Assembly: GCA_037576195.1 (NCBI GenBank)
Contig: CM075101.1
Span: 42,780,001-42,844,000, forward strand
Origin: Phytoseiulus persimilis
Taxonomy: Eukaryota > Arthropoda > Arachnida > Mesostigmata > Phytoseiidae
Reading direction: 5' to 3'
DNA length: 64,000 nucleotides
This document shows, one piece after another, positions 45,263-54,194 of the stretch (positions are counted from its first letter, which is position 1; each line of letters opens with the position of its first letter). The notes beneath the pieces are model-generated. The model was not told where the DNA came from, did no database searches, and saw only the letters and a program-made list of their open reading frames with translations. The translations under genes and the position numbers were made by a program.

Positions 45263-46292
45263 TCAGACCCCGTCGCGATGAACAACTCATTCAACTGGTC
45301 GTCGAGGCGTGCTCTATCGAATGTTTGCGCAACATTCATCTTCCTGAAGATGGTTTCGAGCTCTCAAATGGTAGCAGATCGAAATCCATATCGAGCGACC
45401 GGGGCTGACTGTCATTTCCACTGACTCCACCACCCGATCTCGCTGAGCCGCTTCCAAGCTGAAGTTTCCGTTTTCGGGAACCATGTTCACGCATCATCTG
45501 TCATGTCACAGCAGGCCAAATCATTTTGTTTTGGAACCAGTCCCTGTTCATGGATGACATAAATTGACCACAATATGATGCCTGAGCAGAGGCTTCGCGA
45601 GCCTTCATCAGTGGCGCCAAGCTAAAAAGCACGCGACAGGGAAATATTCAGAAAAATAGAACTGTTTTCTCTCCTGACTCTCCCTGCCATGTTTTTGATA
45701 CGCGTGAGGGACTAACAACTGATTTTGGAGGAGACACAATCGTGGTTCAGGGGCCGTGTCGTCTTCTAAGATTTCATCCGGATCTCCCGGGTCGCCGAAT
45801 GTCTCAGAGGCTCGCATTCGAGAAGTCTGATAGGTTCAAAACTCGCAGGAGGAGAGAAAGTCCCCTCGATGCCAAGAAGCTGCACTTGTGATATGCTGAC
45901 CTCACTCAGCTCGTCATGGATCTGTCGGGATGTTTGCGACATATTCAGGAGCGCATAATACCAAGGGTCGGACGACTCTTGACGAATCTCCAGAAGCCGA
46001 ACAAATCGCTGGCTCGATTGAGTTCTTCCAGCTGGGTGGATCGTTTCGATCAGCGTCTGCAATTCATCGAAGTTATGGTCAAGTTTTCTCTGGGAACTTT
46101 CGAGTTCAAACGGTGAACGTACGGCTGTCGCCGGGATTAGCCCGCGAAAGAGCGGTTCATGAATTCGAAGCATGATGATGACTCTCGAAAAAAATTCATC
46201 CCCGTTGCAGTCGTGCCGAGCTCCGTCTCCGACAATGATAAGGAAGTCCGATCATGACGGGTCATTTCGCGACGGCTTCCTAAGGATGCTGG
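45263..46292. other. Interval without a recognised gene
   Basis: Only short frames, for example a 135-codon minus-strand frame at 45766-46173 without a recognised domain. Part may belong to the 5' end of the MULE gene or to the 3' side of the neighbouring hAT fragment. Confidence 0.4.
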
Positions 46293-47045
46293 TCACTGTC
46301 GATGTCGCAGCAAATCTCGTTTCTGGTACCGGGCAACGTTCGCGCGTTTCCGTGGTTCTCTGAGGCTCCACTCACTCACCGGTCGAGAGACTTCACTAAT
46401 GCAATCGATTCCGAAGCAAAAGGCAACCATAACGACGCTGAACTCGCGCTCAGCCTTCACTGACGTTGGCTGAACAGTCAGCAGTCGGTTGCAGCACGAT
46501 TTGAGGATCATGCCATGTTGCTCGCCAGCTTCGAAACGTTTCATTTCCCGGAGTATTCTTCCGGAGATCGGCTCCGCCTCGTACGGAGTCCTTGGCTAAC
46601 GCAACGGCGTACTGAATACATCCTGGAAATTCATGGCGAACGACGGCGTTGCGCTAGGCAAGAGCGCTTCCTCTCCGATGCCGCCAGAAACATTGTCAAC
46701 ATGCGCGATGTCGTTGAGCAGGTTCCGAATCTCCGATTGGCTGAGCCGCGCGATGCCGAGCGATTCTTCGAGAGACCAGTCATACCTGGGGTCCAGGAGA
46801 TATTGTAGCACGCTCGAGTAGCCTGTCCTTCGTTTCAGTACTTCCAGGGCCACCGAATTGCGGAGAAGTATTGACAGACCCGAGTCAAGGTCGTGCAGGC
46901 ATTGCAAGAGGGCGAGTATGATGCGGTCAGCATACACGAGGTTGGCCTGCGCAGAGCTGAGCATGTCTATAGCATGCCTCTCCTCTGCATTGATAGCACT
47001 CTCGTTTGAGTCCAAGAGAACTGTATTGATCGATGGCAGAATCAA
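46293..47045 (-). pseudogene. hAT transposase fragment 3 (different family)
   Basis: One minus-strand frame with an in-frame TAG at 46596-46598. The upstream part has VLQYLLDPRYDWS, similar to the ALLLDPRYK-type block of many hAT transposases. Downstream, GRILREMKRFEAGEQ and LLTVQPTSVKAEREFSV match the start of the hAT dimerisation region (TS..aER.FS). The N-terminal two thirds are missing, because 45-bp array 5 begins at about 47049. The sequence is not close to hAT 1 or 2. Confidence 0.75.
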
Positions 47046-47048
47046 TAA

Positions 47049-47959
47049 GGCTCACCTCTCCAGAGTTGGGAAGTAATGGCCAGATTGGTCTAGGAATCAC
47101 CCCTCCGGAGTTGGGAAGTAATGGTCAGATTGGTCTCGGAATCACCCCTCCAGAGTTGGAAACTAATGCTCAGATTGGTCACGGAATCAACCCGCCAGAG
47201 TTGGGGAGTATTGGTCAGATTTGTCTCGGAATCACCCCTCCGGAGTTGGGAAGTAATGGTCAGATTGGTCTCGGAATCACCCCTCCAGAGTTGGGAAGTA
47301 ATGGTCAGATTGGTCTCGGAATCACCCCTCCAGAGTTGGAAACTAATGGCCAGATTGGTCTCGGAATCACCCCTCCAGAGTTGGAAACTAATGGCCAGAT
47401 TGGTCTCGGAATCACCCCTCCGGAGTTGGGAAGTAATGGTCAGATTGGTCTCGGAATCACCCCTCCGGAGTTGGGAAGTAATGGTCAGATTGGTCTCGGA
47501 ATCACCCCTCCGGAGTTGGGAAGTAATAGTCAGATTGGTCTCGGAATCACCCCTCCGGAGTTGGGAAGTAATGGTCAGATTGGTCTCGGAATCGACCCTC
47601 CAGAGTTGGGAAGTAATGGTCAGATTGGTCTCGGAATCGACCCTCCAGAGTTGGGAAGTAATGGTCAGATTGGTCTCGGAATCACCCCTCCAGAGTTGGG
47701 AAGTAATGGCCAGATTGGTCTAGGAATCACCCCTCCGGAGTTGGGAAGTAATGGCCAGATTGGTCTCGGAATCACCCCTCCGGAGTTGGGAAGTAATGGT
47801 CAGTTTGGTCTCGGAATCAACCCTCCAGAGTTGGGAAGTAATGGTCAGATTGGTCTCGGAATCACCCCTCCGGAGTTGGGAAGTAATGGTCAGATTGGTC
47901 TCGGAATCACCCCTCCGGAGTTGGGAAGTAATGGCCAGATTGGTCTCGGAATCACCCCT
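47049..47959 (+). repeat. 45-bp minisatellite array 5
   Basis: About 20 units, mostly nearly identical GGTCAGATTGGTCTCGGAAT types with CCTCCGGAGTTGGG variants. This is the most homogeneous of the five arrays and so perhaps the most recently expanded. It truncates the hAT fragment on its left and ends at CCCCTCTCGTCAGTG on its right. Confidence 0.95.
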
Positions 47960-48061
47960 CTCGTCAGTGATTCTCAAACGAAAGTCAGCCTCCGTTTCCG
48001 ATCGTACTAGCTCAGAATCAGAGATTTTCGGACTCGAACCCGTAACCGAGATTTTGCGCCC

Positions 48062-48155
48062 TCACCTGGACTCGTGGACTCGCCGGACTCGCGAGTCCGA
48101 CGAGTCCAAGAGATAAGGACTCGTTGGACTCGCGAGTCCGAGTCCGAGTCTGCGA
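48062..48155. repeat. GACTCG-rich palindromic repeat
   Basis: Interspersed GACTCG and CGAGTC words form overlapping palindromes such as GGACTCGCGAGTCC (twice). No coding role is evident. Confidence 0.8.
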
Positions 48156-49445
48156 CCCCTAATTCGGTCACAATCCTTTGGAGGAGAACAAGCAGTTCCT
48201 GCTCTGAATACTCGGGCCATTTTGGGGGTGAAAAGCAGCAACTCTCATCCCCAATGGGTTTCAGCGCCAACTACCGCTGGCAAAAAGGAGAAACTCATTC
48301 TCTGAATTCCGTGACGGTCCACATTGATCACGTACATCTCCATGACCAAGGGCGATCGCGAGAAGGTGTTTCATCGCTTCTCCATCCTCATATCCGGCAG
48401 AGAGAGGCTTCAATGCAGTAGTCGATATTGTTATCAAGACCAGAAAAATGATGGCCAACGCTGAACGTGGCGGTCTGCGGCTGATTACCGCTCCAGGACA
48501 AAACTCGAAGAATTGGGTTCCGTCACATCAAGTAAACACATCTCATTGAGAACACGTCCCAACGTATCTGAATTACGCCCAATAGAGAGACCTTCAATCT
48601 AATCCTCGTAAATCCTGAATTTCAATGATTGAGGCTCATACTAGCTGGGGGTCTACAAGAGCTTAGAAAAATGCACAGGGGTCATTACGGTGAAAGAGTT
48701 TGGGAACTCCTGGTCTAGATAGTCTGGATTTGCATCCAGGTGGTTCTCCGACGCAGGCCGCGTGTTCTCAAGCGCAGGTTTGGTGGAAATTTCTTCCGAG
48801 AAGCTTTGCAGTTTTTGTCGCAGGCATTCGATGGTGTATTGTAGAGCCGAAATCTTCTTTTGATTCGTGGCGCACTACACGATTAGTGTTTCGGCATATT
48901 CTGCCGATCCGAGCGCAGGGGCCGTTAGTCCAGCGCGGCGTGCCGCGGTGTGGAGCCGTTTCGCCTTTTCGTTGAATTGAGGCGCGACTGCCTGTCTACA
49001 GTAGAATCGGGAATGTTCATCCATTTGGGGCCAGAGGCGGTCTGACGCCTTCTGAGCAGCATCGCGTGGAACACGATGTAAATTCTGGAGTTCCAGTACG
49101 TGAATCCAGAACGGTGACCGTTTGGGCATAGTGCAGGGTAGTAAGGATTGGGGGGAAACCAAGTGAAGGAATGCTAGCGGTCAGGGCGAACTGCCTCCAA
49201 GGGACCAAGAAAAAAACAGGTGCCTTTTCAATGCGTGATTGAACATGTAGAGACGTAGGCTTACGCTAACGGAGTCTCGTGGGTTATCGAGTTGACGAAA
49301 TGCATGTTCGAAATGCTCGAGACGCTTTGTCGGTGCGACAATATGTTGGGTTGAGACGTGCTAATCGTAGTGGATCTCGTGGTGCTGACACCGATCATAT
49401 AGGGTCGCATTGGGGAAGGTATTTGCTTAGACGCGTGGCAATGGA
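48156..49445. other. Interval without a recognised gene
   Basis: Short frames only, for example a 95-codon minus-strand frame at 48875-49162 that is rich in Arg and Ala and resembles no family known to me. It may hold the end of the Helentron-type element whose RPA-like gene begins next. Confidence 0.4.
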
Positions 49446-51257
49446 TTACAACATGGGACCCATCGATGATGATGAGGAAGAGAATTTGGCTCTGTGTCTA
49501 CAATATCTTTGGCCGTTGGTCGCGTAAGTCCGAAATCTGGAACATCTTGGGGCTATACGCCCAGCTCTTGTCAAACGCGCGGGAATCCCATCAGCAGATT
49601 CGCTCCCTAGCATCAAATACGAATGATTGTCGGGTCCAACTCTATTCCAAGGCTCCGCCGATTGATTCTTTATTACATCTTCCCGTTTAAACTTTCTCGA
49701 TGTCGATAATTGTGGGGGAAAATTGGGGTCACAAGTGTCTGGAACATATAGATCTGTGTTAATTCCCTCCCGAACAATCCTTCGAACAATTAGGGACGTC
49801 GAAAATCGCGTTCTGCCATAACGCAGGCGGCATACCTCGGCCGGAGACGGGCGGCATGCGAAATTCGCTCGCAAAGTTTTGCCGAGGGGAGCGAGAAGAA
49901 TGCGCTGTAGTTCCTGGAGCGAGGTTTCCATGAGGCATGCAAATGAAGTGGCGTCCATCCCAAGGAGCTTTTCAGTAACCTGGATACAAACGTCAGGATT
50001 ATAGGACCGAAAATAAAAGCTGTTCGAAAAGGATCGAAGTGAACGACATAAATATTCTGTCACCGTGCTTTCACTCACCTCTCCAAAGGCCGAACACTTG
50101 ACTTCCCGAGTCATATCCTTGACGACAAGTCGCAGGGAAAAGCACCAATTGGAAGTTGGGCTGGAAAGTCTGCATTTCGGACAGTACCAGGTTTTCACCG
50201 TTGTTTCTTCGACTTTTTTCGAGCATCGGTTGTTCGTGGAGCCTTTGTATAAAAACCCATCGGAGTGTAGCACCATGAGTTCTACTGTATTCCAGAAATG
50301 GAGGGGCGCCGGATCCTTTTTTTCCTGGGCGATTTCTAGCTGTTGGATGCATTCGAGGAATGTCATGGATGATTCTAGGCGCGGAACTTCTACAACTCCT
50401 CGTTGTGTCCATAGTTTCTGGCCTTCCTTGACCACCAGCGTTGCAAGTCGGATGTGCGTTGATGGTTCAGATTGGCTTGCACTGTAGTGATTGTGGTGGC
50501 TGAGAGGTTCTGAACCCCGGCATAAATTTTAGTTCGAGCACGATCAATATAGAGAACCGTATGTTCAGTCTGAGTGAACGCGGTTGCTGCCTCGTTCCAG
50601 AATGTCACCTCGATAGGGACCATGTTATCATCGATCAGCACAATCTCGCGTCTCGAACCGGGTTTCCCGTCGCTCTTACGGATGAAGGGTTTGACGTCAC
50701 GCACTCGAACAAGGATTCCACAAACACTGATCATTTTCTCTGGTGGTCGGGAGGCGACAGTTGCCAACGTGTCATAAACTGGCCGCGGTTTGCTTGCTAG
50801 CACAAGCTCCACAGAAGATCAACTGATTTTCGTTGTGGAATTGAGCACGATTTCGAATTCTGAATCAGTCGTTTTGTAACGTGGATCAGTGAGTCGACAA
50901 TGGAATGATTCCACTTGTACAGTGTGACCGACTTTGAAGAATTTGTGATGTTCCTAGCAAGCTTCATTGAAAGCTACAACGCGAACCTCACCAGTGTCGT
51001 CCTTGAGATCCACTGAGAACACGGACCCACTACTTGCGCCTTCCGTCCAGCAACGGACATCTTAGTTCCGCGTCCACAACCGCACGAATCGATTTGAGTT
51101 GTGATCCCAGCTGTAAGTTAGCAAGAGGCAAGAACGGGTGCTCAGAGGTTTGACCGTTGCCTGGGGACTGTGACGGGTATAGCGTTGGAGATACTGCGGA
51201 CGAAGTTGATATCGTAAGATTTTGAGGCTTTTGGATATTCTTTCGACGAAGAGGCAA
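49446..51257 (-). pseudogene. Replication protein A 70-kDa (RPA1)-like gene, decayed; probable Helentron passenger
   Basis: Minus-strand remnant of an RPA70-type single-stranded-DNA-binding protein with OB folds in the normal order. DBD-A: LGSQLKSIRAVVDAELRCP, then in another frame GSVFSVDLKDDTGEVRVVAF, interrupted by a TAG just after FNEAC. DBD-B: MISVCGILVRVRDVKPF and REIVLIDDNMVPIEVTFWNE. DBD-C: the zinc-binding ribbon YKGSTNNRCSKKVEET and WYCPKCRLSS, then VVKDMTREVKCSAFGEVSE. At least two frame breaks and one stop disable it. Helitron- and Helentron-type elements commonly carry RPA-like genes. A Helentron-type helicase/endonuclease on the same strand lies beyond the Copia insertion at 59.0-60.4 kb, so the two probably belonged to one element. 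Confidence 0.85.
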
Positions 51258-51840
51258 TGTTGTAGGGGTATGTTCCGCTGCAGGTCGTGGTTACTTGGCT
51301 ACCAGTTTCGAAGTCATAAGCTGTCGTCGCTTCTTCTGTGTCGGCTCTGCAGTTCGGAAATCGCGTCCGCCCACACGATTTACTTCACAGTCGACGTTGA
51401 TCCTCGAGGTTGACTGTTGAGAGTCCATGACGAATTCGCACAACGATAGTATTCAGATTCAAGAAGCCGATGAAGTGAATGGCCGTGTTTTGAAATACTT
51501 TCGATGGCGAATGTTCACGGTTGATGTTTCACTCTCTCAACACTGCACACTAGTGCATGCGTCTCTATTTCCTCCACTTGAATTCCGTTAATTCAAATTC
51601 GAATGTTCGATAACGCGCTTGGTCTCATGCGTTCCGTACGTGAACCATAACTGTCAAAAAATTAGTGTGTTGGAGGATCGTTGCTACGGTGTAAAGGACA
51701 CGTGAAATGTCATTTTCAAGCACATTCCATGAACGAAACCGGATCATTGTTCGCGGGCTTACCAAAGATTCCTTCTTTATCCATTCGCAATATTTATAAT
51801 AATACAAATACGGACTTATGAAATATATATATTGAAATAT
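51258..51840. other. Interval between RPA-like gene and Copia 5' LTR
   Basis: No recognised gene. It is AT-rich towards the Copia insertion site (repeated TATATATT). Presumably internal Helentron sequence. Confidence 0.4.
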
Positions 51841-51845
51841 ATATT
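51841..51845. repeat. Target-site duplication of Copia, left (ATATT)
   Basis: ATATT directly before the 5' LTR. The same five bases follow the 3' LTR at 59012-59016. Five bp is the usual length for Copia integrases. Confidence 0.93.
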
Positions 51846-52233
51846 TGTTGAGATGCAACACGCGAAAGCGGATGCATCCGAATCTAGATTCAGCAGACTC
51901 GGTTCGTACTAGAACCCACGCCACTCAAGGCGCCAAAGTAATCAATCCTTTCATCAGAAAACCTTAGAACCCCGGCTTAGTGCCGTAATTACTAACACCC
52001 TCGAAGTACTCCCCGAAGACCCAACTCAATAACTCTCACTCTCCCAATCACATCCCATATAACCATACTCCACACCCGAATAAACTACTGTTCATCTATA
52101 CGCCGTACTGTCTTCTCCTTGCTACCGTATCAGTGTCCGCGAGGTGAATCTGCCTGTGCACGGAGCCTTCTAGCTAGTGTGCCACTGAAGACCAATCGAC
52201 CGCCGACTTTGACGATGAATTTCCTCTTCAACA
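51846..52233 (+). repeat. Copia 5' LTR
   Basis: 388 bp, beginning TGTTGAGATGCAACACGCGA and ending CCTCTTCAACA. The following bases (52234-52246, CGTTATCAGCGCC) resemble a primer-binding site complementary to an internal part of initiator-Met tRNA, as used by many Copia elements. That assignment is tentative. Confidence 0.96.
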
Positions 52234-52359
52234 CGTTATCAGCGCCTTTGCTTGTCCCGTGCAGCGCCTGCGGTCCTTCGGTAAGTTTAACAGGATAGTA
52301 CGCGGTGAGCAGTCATTTTTTTTTATCCCTACCACCGTCGCGAAGTCATCAAATTTCTC

Positions 52360-54168
52360 ATGATATCACCAGCCGAAAGTGATTCTTTCATCATCCTTGT
52401 ACCCGATCAAGTAGACTTTGATACACCTTCACCAGTTCATTTTGAGGTGGAACAGCCACGAGAATCCCCACGGCGTGCTGTGATGGCTAACAGTGCCTCC
52501 ACGAGCGCCGCGAAACTTTCCAACCTAACGGCGGTTAAGCTGGACATTGCCGGCAAAAATTATTCGGCCTGGAAAACCGTCATAGACATATTACTTCTCG
52601 CCGAAGATAAATGCTTCGAGGCTGCTCACGGCACTCTGCCCATTACCGACCCAGATTACGAAAATGCTAACAATCTTGCGCGAAGCATTTTACTCAATTC
52701 GATTGATATTTCGCTCATCCAGTTGAAATTTAACGATTCAATATCCAAGGTTTCCGCCGCAAGCGCATACGTGGCAATCACAGAAGAATTTGAGAACGTG
52801 ACTGGTCTCCGACAACAAACCGCCATGAAAAACATTTTTACGTTCAAATTCGATTCAGTTAAAACCCCATCCCAGAGCGTTCTTCGTTTCCGACAGCTTG
52901 TGGCTGAGGCAATCAATGCCGGAGCGAAAACTAATGATACAATTCTCGTACCTTGCCTCCTCCAGGCACTACCTCAAAGCTGGGTATTTCTCAAACAAAC
53001 ATGGGGGACCCAACCCGTCGAACAGCGAAACATAACTAATCTGTATGCAATGATTGAAAGCGAGCAGACAAGACTCCTATCGGAAGCTCAAAGTGCGCGC
53101 ATCAATACTCATAATAACCATGCCGTTTACTACTCCCAACTTCAAACATTTCCCAACCCTCGATCTTTCCAAGCAAACCCCCGATTTTTCAACTCTAATC
53201 CTCGTTTCTACAACCCAAGACCGCGTCCCATGAATCAACACAACCATTTCAATTCCTTTCGCCCTTCCTTCAACAACAACAACCAGAGATACCATAACTA
53301 CCCACGAACAAATTCATTCAATTCTAATCGATTCAACGCTCCCCGCCCGAACCAATATCAAAACAATCAATACCAATCCCAACCCATGCAAACACCCTCA
53401 CGAGGTGCAACCAACCCACGCGGCCACAACAACTATCGAGGCTCAGGCTTTAGAGGACGCGGCAATCACCGAAATCAAACCCCGCGCGCACACCTCACTC
53501 AAATCGAAGCGGGGCAATCAACCCTCTTCGAAGCTGAACTGTTCATGGCATCCACCTCAAACGACATTGATGAATCAGAAAAATGGATCCTAGACTCCGG
53601 AAGCTCAAACCATTTTTGTAATTCACTACAGCCATTCTTCAACTATGAAGAACTAGAAACTCCACTCATGATCAGGGTGGGCGGATCGGAAACACTTCGA
53701 GAAATCGGTACAGGCACGATTCTGCTCGAAACTCATACGACCCCGGACCAGGCCATCATTTGCCTTGATCACGCCTTTTATGCGCCCGGTCTCCGTCGGA
53801 ACTTGGTATCAATTTCCGCATTGCTCAGCGACAGCTGGACTGTCATGGCAAACCGGACTTCGTTCACCATATCCAAAAATTCACATACGATCCCCGCGCA
53901 CCTTGAACATGGTCTCTATGTACTTAACGCTACACCAATCCTTCCACTCAATAGTCCACAAGTATTCATCTCCCTTATTAACAGTAACCCGTCTCTCCAA
54001 GAAGCCCATGAGGCATTCGGTCATATCAACAAAAACGCAATACAGAAGCTACTCAGAAAGAATAACATTCGGTTCAAACCAGACAACGAGGAATGCGAAT
54101 CATGCATCAAAGGAAAAATGAATAGGACAAGTTACCATTCTAAACCTGTAACGATGAGGCCAACCTGA
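52360..54168 (+). CDS. Copia Gag-protease and start of integrase
   Basis: 602 codons from an ATG 126 bp after the LTR. Gag (about residues 45-250) shows the Copia pattern: LTAVKLDIAGKNYSAWKTVI, then AYVAITEEFENVTG and MIESEQTRLLSEAQ. In place of a CCHC knuckle it has an Asn/Gln/Arg/Phe-rich low-complexity stretch with an RGG-like end (GSGFRGRGNHRN). Protease: WILDSGSSNHFCN. The pre-integrase domain has HEAFGHINKNAIQKLL and a CESCIKGK pair (HHCC zinc). The frame ends in a TGA at 54166-54168, just before the first catalytic Asp of the integrase (LLHTDLCGPF in the same frame after the stop). In intact Copia elements the frame would continue into pol. Confidence 0.9.
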   Translation: MISPAESDSFIILVPDQVDFDTPSPVHFEVEQPRESPRRAVMANSASTSAAKLSNLTAVKLDIAGKNYSAWKTVIDILLLAEDKCFEAAHGTLPITDPDYENANNLARSILLNSIDISLIQLKFNDSISKVSAASAYVAITEEFENVTGLRQQTAMKNIFTFKFDSVKTPSQSVLRFRQLVAEAINAGAKTNDTILVPCLLQALPQSWVFLKQTWGTQPVEQRNITNLYAMIESEQTRLLSEAQSARINTHNNHAVYYSQLQTFPNPRSFQANPRFFNSNPRFYNPRPRPMNQHNHFNSFRPSFNNNNQRYHNYPRTNSFNSNRFNAPRPNQYQNNQYQSQPMQTPSRGATNPRGHNNYRGSGFRGRGNHRNQTPRAHLTQIEAGQSTLFEAELFMASTSNDIDESEKWILDSGSSNHFCNSLQPFFNYEELETPLMIRVGGSETLREIGTGTILLETHTTPDQAIICLDHAFYAPGLRRNLVSISALLSDSWTVMANRTSFTISKNSHTIPAHLEHGLYVLNATPILPLNSPQVFISLINSNPSLQEAHEAFGHINKNAIQKLLRKNNIRFKPDNEECESCIKGKMNRTSYHSKPVTMRPT

Positions 54169-54194
54169 CTAGGCCAACTGCTTCACACTGACCT

